From Nocardioides marinus (GTDB lineage Bacteria; Actinomycetota; Actinomycetes; Propionibacteriales; Nocardioidaceae): 64,000 bases of DNA. Numbering within the stretch: the stretch's first letter is position 1; each line of letters opens with the position of its first letter. The stretch lies in NCBI RefSeq assembly GCF_013408145.1, contig NZ_JACBZI010000001.1, positions 372,001 through 436,000 of the forward strand, in the 5' to 3' direction. The notes beneath the pieces were generated by a model that did no database searches, was not told where the DNA came from, and saw nothing but the letters and a program-made list of their open reading frames with translations. Shown here one piece after another: positions 1 to 7,096 of this stretch. The translations under genes and the position numbers were made by a program.

Positions 1-1084
1 CGAAGCCGGTGGTGAGGCCGGTGGTGAGGCCGGTGGTGAGGCCGGGGGGCGCGTCGGTGAGCGGCTGTGCCGGCAGGGGGGCAGCGGCCTGCGGGACGAC
101 GGCACCGCCGGCCAGCTCGGCCAGCTCGTCGGGCGTGGTGGGCCGCGCGGCGACGATGAGCGCGGCGAGCCGCTCGCCCTGGGTGCCGGGGGTGGCGTGC
201 GCGAAGGCCTCGTCGTCGACGGTGATGTCGAGCGGGGCCGAGGCCGGGTGGCCGAGCCGCAGGACGTCGCCGACCCCGAGGCTGGAGAGCAGCGCCGGGT
301 CGACGGTGCTGGAGCGGAAGCGGACGCTGACGTCGACGGGCACGTCGGTGAAGCTGCGCTGCAGGACCTGGGCGGCCTCCGCGCGCTGGGCACGCTCGCG
401 GTTGGAGACCGGGGCCGGCGCCGCGGCGGCGGCCAGGTGCGGGTGCAGGCCGCTGAACGGCAGGCACACCGACATCGGGAAGGGGACGTCGTCAATGCGC
501 AGCTCCATCTCCATGACGACCATGACGTCGGCGGGGCCGGCGACCTGGGCGAACTGGGGGCTGTACTCGACCCCGGTGACCTCCGGGTCCATCGCCACGA
601 TCGCGGCCAGCGAGTAGCGCATCTCGCGCAGCAGCCGCTCGACCAGGCCCCGGACGACGCCGGACTCGATCTCGGTCAGCGGCCGCCGGGGCTGGGACCG
701 GGAGCCGGGGCCACCGAGCATGTGGTCCACGCACGACATCACCGCGTCCAGCGGCAGGTGCAGCACCCCGCGCCCGGGCATCGGCTCGGTCGTGAAGAGG
801 GTGAGGTAGGTCAGCTGGTCCAGGCTGTCGACGTACTCGGCGTAGGAGCGCTGGTCGATGGTGCGCATCGACACAGCGCACACCGAGCGCAGGGCGCTGG
901 TGAACACGGTGGTGGCCTGCCGGGTGAAGCCGTCGAAGCCGAGCTGCAGGATCCGCTGGTGCTCGCGGGAGAGCTGGATGGGTCGACGGAAGTCGTAGGG
1001 CACCACGTCGCCGGCGCCGCGGCGACGCGACCGGGCACCGGAGGACGGTCCGGGGGCGGCCGGCAGGCTCGACGGGAGACTCAC
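1..1084 (-). CDS. fliM: Flagellar motor switch protein FliM, C-terminal part beyond window edge
   Basis: FliM forms the middle of the C ring and receives the chemotaxis signal. The reading frame runs from GTG at 1084 off the left edge (361 codons seen). After about 35 residues comes the FliM core start (VVPYDFRRPIQLSREHQRI), then the CheC-like middle domain with MLGGPGSR and LTEIESGVVRGLVERLL, then the beginning of the SpoA/FliN-like domain (QRSFTDVPVDVSVRFRSSTV). The usual N-terminal CheY-P docking peptide (LSQDEIDALL type) is absent, and no such peptide is encoded just upstream in frame. A FliA-type promoter ends 10 bases before the GTG, so the mRNA is probably almost leaderless. The visible end is a 12-base tandem repeat coding TTGL. 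Identity is firm; the N-terminus is inferred. Confidence 0.93.
   Translation of the reverse strand, partial: MSLPSSLPAAPGPSSGARSRRRGAGDVVPYDFRRPIQLSREHQRILQLGFDGFTRQATTVFTSALRSVCAVSMRTIDQRSYAEYVDSLDQLTYLTLFTTEPMPGRGVLHLPLDAVMSCVDHMLGGPGSRSQPRRPLTEIESGVVRGLVERLLREMRYSLAAIVAMDPEVTGVEYSPQFAQVAGPADVMVVMEMELRIDDVPFPMSVCLPFSGLHPHLAAAAAPAPVSNRERAQRAEAAQVLQRSFTDVPVDVSVRFRSSTVDPALLSSLGVGDVLRLGHPASAPLDITVDDEAFAHATPGTQGERLAALIVAARPTTPDELAELAGGAVVPQAAAPLPAQPLTDAPPGLTTGLTTGLTTGF
9..44 (-). repeat. 12-base tandem repeat at the 3' part of visible fliM
   Basis: Three copies of the unit ggtggtgaggcc follow each other and encode GLTTGLTT-type residues in FliM. Being in frame, the array adds a flexible Thr/Gly linker rather than breaking the gene. 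Confidence 0.7.
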
Positions 1085-1093
1085 GTTGCCCCG

Positions 1094-1119
1094 ATCGGCC
1101 GTCCGTGGCCGCTCCTGAG
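1094..1119 (-). promoter_or_regulatory. FliA-type promoter of fliM
   Basis: Minus strand shows CTCA, 16 bases, then GCCGAT, the same elements and spacing as before fliC. Transcription would begin only about three to five bases before the fliM GTG at 1084. Confidence 0.72.
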
Positions 1120-1166
1120 GCAACGGGGACGGGCGACCTGCCCCGCCCGCGTGCCCAGGCGTGGAA

Positions 1167-1184
1167 ATAGTCCGTTCGGACTAT
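1167..1184. promoter_or_regulatory. Perfect palindrome between fliL and fliM
   Basis: ATAGTCCG and CGGACTAT flank two central bases. The site sits about 50 bases upstream of the fliM -35 element, a reasonable place for an operator. No matching regulator is known to me. Confidence 0.4.
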
Positions 1185-1225
1185 GCGCCCGTGACCGGTC
1201 TCCTTCCCGGTCGCGGGTGTCTTCG

Positions 1226-1265
1226 CGCCGACTCGGCGGGTGGTGCGTGCCGACTCGGCGGGCGG
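1226..1265. repeat. Direct repeat in the fliL-fliM gap
   Basis: The block ccgactcggcggg occurs twice, 22 bases apart. Sixteen bases of it (1232-1247, ctcggcgggtggtgcg) recur exactly in the tandem hairpin array at 48374-48479, so this looks like one fragment of a dispersed intergenic repeat. Confidence 0.5.
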
Positions 1266-1274
1266 CGAGGGCCG

Positions 1275-1721
1275 CTACTGGGTGACGAACTCGGTGAAGT
1301 ACACCCCCATCACGTCGCCGTGGTACTCGTGCTCGAGGTGCTCCAACAGCTCCTCCTTGAGGTGGTGGCGCTCCTTGGCCTTGCCGAGGTCGGCCATGTC
1401 CAGGCCGGAGAAGAGGTCGATCGTGGCGTCCAGCGCCTTGCTGCCGTCGGGGGCGTGGGCCACGTTGTTGGTCATCTGCAGCGCGATGCCGATGCGCAGG
1501 TAGTGGCCGCCCTCGAGGTTGATCTGCACCGGGTCGAGGACGAGCACCTCACCGGGCTCGGGCGCCGGCTCCGGGCCGGCGGGCTTGAGGAAGAACCAGT
1601 AGCCGCCACCGCCGGCGAGCAGCAGGACGAGCGCGGCGATGATCAGCTTCTTCTTGCCACCCTTCGCCGGCGCTTCGGGGGCGGTGCCGGCCGCGGGGGG
1701 TGCGGTCGCGGTGGTGCTCAT
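1275..1721 (-). CDS. fliL: Flagellar basal body-associated protein FliL
   Basis: A 148-residue single-pass membrane protein. A short cytoplasmic Ala/Pro-rich N-terminus and a Lys patch precede one membrane helix (LIIAALVLLLAGGGGYWFFL, about residues 29-48), followed by the periplasmic FliL domain (LDPVQINLEGGHYLRIGIALQ) and the usual C-terminal VYFTEFVTQ. FliL surrounds MotB and supports stator function under load. The ATG overlaps the motB stop by four bases, so the two are translationally coupled. Length and ending agree with the family. Confidence 0.95.
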   Translation of the reverse strand: MSTTATAPPAAGTAPEAPAKGGKKKLIIAALVLLLAGGGGYWFFLKPAGPEPAPEPGEVLVLDPVQINLEGGHYLRIGIALQMTNNVAHAPDGSKALDATIDLFSGLDMADLGKAKERHHLKEELLEHLEHEYHGDVMGVYFTEFVTQ

Positions 1722-2782
1722 CTCTGCTCCTTCGAGTCGGGTCCGGTCGGGGCGGCGGCCGCGTGCGCGCCGTCGCTGTCGTGGGAGTCGTCGGGGGAGT
1801 CAGGGCTCGTCCCGGCCTTGCGTGCCTTCCGCTCGGCCTTCCGCTCGGCCTTGGTGCGTGCCTTGCCGCGTGCCTTCTCCTCGGCTGCGTCCGCCTCCGC
1901 CTTCGCGGCGGCGTCGGGGAGCAGGGCGGCGTCCTGGGGGGCCAGGTCGGTGAGCACCACGATGTCGACGCGCTTGTTGACCGCCTGGGAGCCGGGCTTG
2001 CTGGGGTCGACCAGGGGGCGGGTGTGGCCGTAGCCGGCGACCGAGAGCCGATCGGCGGGCAGGCCGTGCTGCTCCTCGAGCCGGCGCAGGACGGTCACGG
2101 CGCGGGCCGCGGAGAGGTCCCAGTCGGTGGCGTAGTACTTCGGCTTCACCGGCACCTGGTTGGTGTGGCCGTCGATCTGCAGCGGGTCCTCCAGCGACCT
2201 GAGCACCGGCGCGACGGCGTCGACGACCTGCTGTCCCCGCAGGCTCAGCGAGGCGAGGTTGGCCTGGAAGACGACGTGGCGAGAGACCAGGCTGATCACG
2301 AGTCCGCGGTGGTCGTACGACGTCGTCACGTCGCCGGCGAGTCCCTCCCGCTCCAGTGCGCTGGTCAACGTGGCGCGCACCTTCTCCAGGCGCTCTGCCT
2401 CGGCGGCCGCCTCGTCCCAGGAACGCTGGTTCTGCAGCGCGGCGGCCCGCTGGACGGCGTTGGCCACGGCCTGCTGCTGCTCGGAGTCGAGATTGGCGGT
2501 GGCCAGCTGGGGCGACACCGAGTCGACCGCCGCCGACCCGGGCTGCTCGTGGAGCGAGGAGCTGCCCTCGAGCAGGGAGTCGCTGCTGCCGAACCCGGCC
2601 GCGAGACCCTCCTTGAGCTGGGCGTACTTCTTCTCGTCGACCTGGCTCATCGCGAACATGACGACGAAGAGCACCATCAGCAGCGTGACCATGTCGGCGT
2701 AGCTGACCAGCCAACGCTCGTGGTTCTCGTGCTCCTCGTGCTCCTCGTGCTTCCTGCGACGGGAGCCGTGGCCGCTGCTCAT
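1718..2782 (-). CDS. motB: Stator protein MotB (OmpA-like)
   Basis: MotB anchors the stator to peptidoglycan and lines the proton channel with MotA. The 354-residue protein begins with a His/Glu/Arg-rich tail, then one membrane helix WLVSYADMVTLLMVLFVVMF; the Asp of SYAD (D30) is the proton-accepting residue of the family. A plug region follows, then the OmpA-like domain (about 195-290: IDGHTNQVPV, LSAARAVTVLRRL, GYGHTRP, NKRVDIVV). The last 60 residues are a Lys/Ala/Glu-rich tail not typical of MotB. It starts one base after the motA stop. Na+ versus H+ coupling cannot be told safely from sequence. Confidence 0.96.
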   Translation of the reverse strand: MSSGHGSRRRKHEEHEEHENHERWLVSYADMVTLLMVLFVVMFAMSQVDEKKYAQLKEGLAAGFGSSDSLLEGSSSLHEQPGSAAVDSVSPQLATANLDSEQQQAVANAVQRAAALQNQRSWDEAAAEAERLEKVRATLTSALEREGLAGDVTTSYDHRGLVISLVSRHVVFQANLASLSLRGQQVVDAVAPVLRSLEDPLQIDGHTNQVPVKPKYYATDWDLSAARAVTVLRRLEEQHGLPADRLSVAGYGHTRPLVDPSKPGSQAVNKRVDIVVLTDLAPQDAALLPDAAAKAEADAAEEKARGKARTKAERKAERKARKAGTSPDSPDDSHDSDGAHAAAAPTGPDSKEQR

Positions 2783-2783
2783 G

Positions 2784-3557
2784 TCAGGCCGCCTCGGAGA
2801 GCTGGTCCTCCGCGGGGAGCAGCGAGGTGAGCTTCTGCTGGATCACCCGCGGGTTGGCGCCGGCCTGGATGGCGGCGATGCCCTCGACGACCAGCTCCAT
2901 CCGCGAGCACTCGAGCTCGGAGAGGCGCTTCAGGCGGGCGGAGATCGGCAGGAAGATGATGTTGGCGCTGGCGACGCCCCACAGGGTCGCGAGGAACGCC
3001 GCGGCGATGAGGTGGCCCAGCTTCTCGGGCTCGGCGAGGTTCTCCAGCACGTGCACCAGGCCCATGACGGTGCCGACGATGCCGATGGTGGGGGCGTAGG
3101 CGCCGGCGTCGGCGTAGAACTTGGCCGACTGCTTGTCTGCACGCTTCTTGGCGCTGACCTCGGCCTCGAGGATGTCGCGGACCTCCTCGGGGTCGGTGCC
3201 GTCGATGGCGAGCGTGACGCCCTTGGCCAGGAACGGGTCGTCCATGTCCTTGACCATGTCCTCGAGCGCCAGCAGGCCCTCGCGACGGGCGCGGTCGGCC
3301 AGCGAGACGATCTGCGGGACGGCGTCGGCGCCGGAGATCTGGTTGCTGCCGCCGAAGGCGCGACCGAGAGCCTTCACGGCGGCCTTGGCGTCGGGGAGCG
3401 TGCCGCCGGCGATGGTGATGAGGATCGAGGTGCCGAAGACGAGCAGCATCGGGGGCAGCAGCAACATCGACATGGGGTTGCCGCCCTCGAGGATGTTGGC
3501 GGTGATGACGACACCGAAACCGCCGAAGATCCCTACCGCGGTGGCGAGGTCCTTCAT
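2784..3557 (-). CDS. motA: Stator protein MotA
   Basis: MotA forms the torque-generating pentamer around MotB. At 257 residues it is family-sized, with four hydrophobic segments: near residues 4-22, 31-50 (MLLLPPMLLVFGTSILITIAGG), 150-170 (APTIGIVGTVMGLVHVLENL) and 185-205. The loop between helices 2 and 3 carries the charged FliG-contacting stretch (ADRARREGLLALEDMVKDMDDPFLAKGV). Its ATG overlaps the flbD stop by four bases. The flbD-motA-motB order is common in Gram-positive flagellar operons. Confidence 0.96.
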   Translation of the reverse strand: MKDLATAVGIFGGFGVVITANILEGGNPMSMLLLPPMLLVFGTSILITIAGGTLPDAKAAVKALGRAFGGSNQISGADAVPQIVSLADRARREGLLALEDMVKDMDDPFLAKGVTLAIDGTDPEEVRDILEAEVSAKKRADKQSAKFYADAGAYAPTIGIVGTVMGLVHVLENLAEPEKLGHLIAAAFLATLWGVASANIIFLPISARLKRLSELECSRMELVVEGIAAIQAGANPRVIQQKLTSLLPAEDQLSEAA

Positions 3558-3937
3558 CGGGGGCTCACCTCCCCCGACACCGTCGCCGTGGCCACGTCCG
3601 GGTGCTCGCCGTCGACCACGCTGAGGCTGGGACGCGGCTGGTGCAGGTCCAGCAGCGACGCGAGCGCCTGCTGGTCGGGCCCGGTGGCGTGCGGGTCGCG
3701 GGGGTCGTAGGGGTCACGGGGCAGCCGCAGGTCGGCGACCTGGATCTGGCTCGAGAGCGCGACGACCTCCGCCCGGTGGCGCAGGATCGCGGACATCACG
3801 TCGCGCAGCGGTTCGGCGACGACGTACTTCTTGCCGTCGACCAGCGTGATGACCGTGTCCGGCGTGCTGTCGATGCGCTCGATGAGGTCGGCGTTGAGAG
3901 CGAACACGGACCCCGAGAGACGGGTCAGGGAAATCAT
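3554..3937 (-). CDS. flbD: Flagellar FlbD family protein
   Basis: A 127-residue protein whose first 60 residues match the small FlbD family (MISLTRLSGSVFALNADLIERIDSTPDTVITLVDGKKYVVAEPL). FlbD proteins of this type sit upstream of motA in Gram-positive operons; their job is not settled, and they are unrelated to the Caulobacter regulator of the same name. The second half is a Pro/Asp/Arg-rich extension longer than usual. It is first in the flbD-motA-motB-fliL(-fliM) unit and follows a FliA-type promoter with a leader of about 50 bases. Confidence 0.88.
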   Translation of the reverse strand: MISLTRLSGSVFALNADLIERIDSTPDTVITLVDGKKYVVAEPLRDVMSAILRHRAEVVALSSQIQVADLRLPRDPYDPRDPHATGPDQQALASLLDLHQPRPSLSVVDGEHPDVATATVSGEVSPR

Positions 3938-3995
3938 GGGGTGGCACCATCCTTGTGCTTGGCCCGACGGCCGTCCGTGGCCGTCGAGGAAACAG

Positions 3996-4021
3996 ATCGG
4001 CCGCCGGCACCGGGACCTGAG
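3996..4021 (-). promoter_or_regulatory. FliA-type promoter of flbD-motAB-fliL
   Basis: Minus strand carries CTCA, 16 bases, GCCGAT. It lies between the flgE stop and flbD, so motor genes can be transcribed separately from the hook operon. Confidence 0.75.
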
Positions 4022-4093
4022 GGGTCCGGGCCGACGGCCTCTCCTGGGCTGCGACTGCGGGTCCGACCGGGCGGGCCGGAGGAGCCGGGTCGC

Positions 4094-4963
4094 TCAGCGC
4101 TTGATGTTCACCAGCTCCTCCAGGACCTGGTCGGAGGTGGTGATCACGCGCGAGCTGGCCTGGAAGCCGCGCTGGGCGAGGATCAGGTTGGTGAACTCCG
4201 CGGCCAGCTCGACGTTGGACATCTCCAGCGCGCCCGCGATCACGGTCCCGTTGCCGCCCTCCCCGGGGACGCCGAGCTGGACGGCACCGGAGTTGGCCGA
4301 GGCACGGAAGGCCGTCTCGCCGATCTTCTCCAGCCCCATCACGTTGGCGAAGTCCGCGCTCGCCAGGCGGGCCATGTCGCGCTGGACGCCGTCGGAGAAC
4401 ACGCCGCGCAGCGTGCCGTCGGAGCCGAAGGTGTACGACGTCAGCTCGGTCGGTGCGACCACCGGCGGCGTGAGCGTCGGCAGCGAGGCCGCGTCGAGGC
4501 TGATGTCGATGAGGCCGGCCGCGTAGTCCGGGGCGCCGGTGGCGTCCAGGCCGTAGCCCTGCACCCGGGCACCGGTGTTGGTCACCAGCGTGCCGGTCTC
4601 GTCGAAGGTGAACGCGCCGGCGCGGGTGTACATCTGCTCGTTGCCGCGCTGCACGACGAAGAACCCGTCGCCCTGGAGCATCAGGTCCGTGCTGCGGCCG
4701 GTCATCTGGGCCGAGCCCTGGTTGAAGTTGGTCGACGTCGTGGCGATCTGCACGCCCAGCCCGATCTGCACCGGGTTGGTGCCGCCGCGCTCGGCGTTGG
4801 CGGCGGTTCCGCCGGTCATCATCTGGCTCAGCGTGTCCTGGAAGACCGTGGTCGAGGACTTGAAGCCGGTGGTGTTGGCGTTGGCGATGTTGTTGCCGGT
4901 CACGTCGAGCATGGTCTGGTTGACGCGGAGGCCGGAGATGCCGGCGAAGAGCGAACGGAGCAT
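4094..4963 (-). CDS. flgE: Flagellar hook protein FlgE (short hook/rod-type axial protein)
   Basis: A 289-residue axial protein of the flagellar hook-basal body family. The N-terminus has the rod/hook signature (LFAGISGLRVNQTMLDVTGNNIANANTTGFKSS), followed by GDGFFVVQ near residue 100 and the C-terminal coiled region ([25 protein letters not shown]). It lies directly downstream of flgD, the hook cap, which favours FlgE. However, its length is closer to FlgG than to the 400-residue FlgE of enteric bacteria. It is the only FlgE/F/G-type gene in the window, so it may be the sole one or FlgF/G may lie elsewhere. Confidence 0.86.
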   Translation of the reverse strand: MLRSLFAGISGLRVNQTMLDVTGNNIANANTTGFKSSTTVFQDTLSQMMTGGTAANAERGGTNPVQIGLGVQIATTSTNFNQGSAQMTGRSTDLMLQGDGFFVVQRGNEQMYTRAGAFTFDETGTLVTNTGARVQGYGLDATGAPDYAAGLIDISLDAASLPTLTPPVVAPTELTSYTFGSDGTLRGVFSDGVQRDMARLASADFANVMGLEKIGETAFRASANSGAVQLGVPGEGGNGTVIAGALEMSNVELAAEFTNLILAQRGFQASSRVITTSDQVLEELVNIKR

Positions 4964-4983
4964 GGGACTGGTTCCTTGTCTTT

Positions 4984-5016
4984 GAAGGGCCTACGAAGGC
5001 CTACGAAGGTCTACGG
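4984..5016. repeat. Short direct repeats upstream of flgE
   Basis: The ten-base unit ggcctacgaa occurs twice, with a third imperfect copy (ggtctacgga), in the 81-base gap between flgD and flgE. No promoter of the CTCA/GCCGAT type is present in this gap. Confidence 0.45.
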
Positions 5017-5044
5017 ACGACTGCGGGGACTGCGGGGCCGGGGG

Positions 5045-5509
5045 TCAGGCCGGTGCGGTGGTGTCGCCGGACGAGCCGGTGGCGGCGCGTGAGCCGTCGG
5101 TGACGGCCAGGACGGACGCGAGCGGGACGTCGACACCGCCGACGTCGAGCACCGGCCCGGTGGCCCCGAAGCTCACCCCGTGCACCGCTCCGGTGCCCTG
5201 GGTGCCGTCGGCGAGGGTGTAGGAGACGTCGCGGCCCACCAGGGAGCTGGCGCCGAAGGCCGTCGTGGCCTGGAGCACCATCGCCGTCTGGTCGGCGACC
5301 GCCTGCATCTTCTCCAGGGCGGTGAACTGGGCGTTCTGCGAGAGGAACTCGCTGGAGTCCGCCGGGTTCATCGGGTCCTGGTACCTCAGCTGGGCGACCA
5401 TGAGCTGCAGGAACATCTCCTTGCTCTCATCGGTCGCCGCCGTCGTGCCGGCGGGCACGAGCCCCGCCGTGCCGGTCCCCGTCACAGCCTCGGTGGCTGG
5501 GATGGTCAC
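5045..5509 (-). CDS. flgD: Hook assembly cap protein FlgD
   Basis: FlgD caps the growing hook and is needed to polymerise FlgE. The 154-residue protein has the FlgD N-terminal signature (ESKEMFLQLMVAQLRYQDPMNPADSSEFLSQNAQFTALEKM, about 30-70), the most conserved part of the family. A short C-terminal region follows (LVGRDVSYTLADGTQGTGAVHGVSF) that resembles the small tudor-like fold. The FNIII-like domain of enteric FlgD is missing, as in many Gram-positive proteins. It starts nine bases after the fliK stop. Confidence 0.94.
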   Translation of the reverse strand: MTIPATEAVTGTGTAGLVPAGTTAATDESKEMFLQLMVAQLRYQDPMNPADSSEFLSQNAQFTALEKMQAVADQTAMVLQATTAFGASSLVGRDVSYTLADGTQGTGAVHGVSFGATGPVLDVGGVDVPLASVLAVTDGSRAATGSSGDTTAPA

Positions 5510-5518
5510 GGTCCCTCC

Positions 5519-7096
5519 TCACATGCTCACGTCGAGACGCCGCGGGGCGTCCGACGTGGGCGGGTCGGCCGGGCGGGGGGTCCCCGCGCCCTGGCTGCCG
5601 TCCCTGGCAGTGGTGTCGACCTGCGTCCCTGCGGGTCGTCCTGCGTCCCGGTGCTCGGCCTGGGGCCGTTCGCCGGGGGTCTGGTGGTCCGACGCCCGGG
5701 CGTCGGTCTGGCTCGACGACGGAGCGTCGCCGTCGTGCGCCGAGGGGTCGGGCTGCGAGCCGGAGCCCGAGCCGGCCTGGCCGTGGCCCGTCTGCGGCTG
5801 GTGCAGCACGCTGACCTGGGTCTCCCCGGCCGGTCGTCCGCCCAGGGACTCCAGCGCGCGCTGCAGCGCGGGCAGCCCCTCGTGCAGGGTCGCGCGGGCG
5901 TCCTCGGAGCCGGTGGCCATCCGCACCCGGACGCCGCCCGGGTGGACGGTCAGCGTGATCCGGACGTCGCCGAGGTGCTCGGGGTCCAGGCGCAGCACCA
6001 TCCGGTGCGTGCCCGGCCCGGCCTGCACCAGGCGGGTCAGGTCGGGCACGACCTGGGCCGCCGCGCTCTGCGTGACCTGGGTGACCGGCCGGTCGACCGT
6101 CGCCGCGGTCGCCGCGGTCGGTGCCTGCACGAACGTCGGTGCCTGCGGGTCCGCCGTCGGCGCCAGGCGCGGCTGGTCGGTGCGGGGCTGGTCGGTGCGG
6201 GGCTGGTCGACGAGGGTCTGGTCGGTGCCGTCCCCGGCCGTGGTGGGCGGTGCGTGGTCAACCGTGCCGGTGGTCGGACCGGTTGAGGACTCACCGCTGG
6301 CGGCGGCGGTCGGGGTGGGCGGTGCGTGGTCAACCGTCCCGGTCGTGGGTCCGGTTGAGGGCTCACCGCTGGCGGCGGCGGTCGGGGTGGGCGGTGCGTG
6401 GTCAACCGTCCCGGTCGTGGGTCCGGTTGAGGGCTCACCGCCCACTGGCGCGGCAGCGGCCGGCTCGTCGGGGCCCGTGGCAGCCAGGTCCGGCGCCACC
6501 GCCCGGGTCGCGGTCAGCGCGAGGGCCGCCGCCAGGGCAGGCGGCAGCACGATCGGCAGCAGTACCGGCGCCGCACCCGCCGGTACGCCGTCGGGGGCCG
6601 TCGCGCGGATCGCACCGTCCTCCTCGGTCGGCCCGGTGGTCGGCCCGGTGGTCGGCCCAGTGGTCGGCGAGGCGCCGGATGTGCCGGGCGCGCCCGGCTC
6701 GACCCGGAGGTCCGTCGTGGGGGCGGGCACGGCCGACGCGTCGACGAGACCCGCATCGACGGTGGCGTCACCGGCCGTGTCATCGGCTGCGTCGCCGGAG
6801 AGCGGGGTCTCCGCGCCGGACACGGGCACAGCGGCGCCGGCGGAGCCATCCGCGAGGAGCTCGTGACCTCTCGGCCCGGACGGAAGCGTCGCGCCGTCGT
6901 CCCCGGCGACCGCATGCGCGGGGGCGCCGGCTGCGAGCACGGCACCCACGAGCGCGGCGAAGTCCCCGGCGAGGTCCCCTGCCAGGTCCCCGGAGAGGTC
7001 GCCGGCCGGGTCACCAGCCACGCCCCCGGCGAGGCCGGCGCCGGCCGTCGTCCCGGCAGTGGCGCGCACGCCCAGCGGCATCGGTGCGATGGTCAT
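5519..7096 (-). CDS. fliK: Flagellar hook-length control protein FliK
   Basis: FliK measures the hook and switches the export gate from hook to filament substrates. The conserved part is the C-terminal domain (about residues 345-430), with TRLVQAGPGTHRMVLRLDPEHLGDVRITLTVHPGGVRVRM and LQRALESLGG. The first 330 residues are Ala/Pro/Thr-rich and full of short repeats: GDLAGD (6945-7012), TTGP (6630-6665), RTDQP (6170-6215) and three copies of a 24-residue unit (6246-6441) described separately. The 525-residue length is at the long end for FliK. The ATG overlaps the preceding enzyme's stop (ATGA). Confidence 0.9.
   Translation of the reverse strand: MTIAPMPLGVRATAGTTAGAGLAGGVAGDPAGDLSGDLAGDLAGDFAALVGAVLAAGAPAHAVAGDDGATLPSGPRGHELLADGSAGAAVPVSGAETPLSGDAADDTAGDATVDAGLVDASAVPAPTTDLRVEPGAPGTSGASPTTGPTTGPTTGPTEEDGAIRATAPDGVPAGAAPVLLPIVLPPALAAALALTATRAVAPDLAATGPDEPAAAAPVGGEPSTGPTTGTVDHAPPTPTAAASGEPSTGPTTGTVDHAPPTPTAAASGESSTGPTTGTVDHAPPTTAGDGTDQTLVDQPRTDQPRTDQPRLAPTADPQAPTFVQAPTAATAATVDRPVTQVTQSAAAQVVPDLTRLVQAGPGTHRMVLRLDPEHLGDVRITLTVHPGGVRVRMATGSEDARATLHEGLPALQRALESLGGRPAGETQVSVLHQPQTGHGQAGSGSGSQPDPSAHDGDAPSSSQTDARASDHQTPGERPQAEHRDAGRPAGTQVDTTARDGSQGAGTPRPADPPTSDAPRRLDVSM
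6246..6441. repeat. Three copies of a 52-base palindromic repeat inside fliK, period 72
   Basis: Copies lie at 6246-6297, 6318-6369 and 6390-6441. Each reads ggcggtg, 5 bases, tcaaccg, ..., cggttgagg, ..., caccgc, so ggcggtg/caccgc and tcaaccg/cggttga form inverted arms. In the fliK frame each encodes GEPSTGPTTGTVDHAPP or a close variant. The same core, length and period occur in cheA at 27494-27689 on the other strand. Confidence 0.85.

Noticed and set aside
197..1285. Long open frame on the plus strand opposite fliM
   Set aside because: The minus-strand frame encodes FliM motifs; the plus frame is a high-GC shadow with Arg/Gly/His-rich, motif-free sequence.
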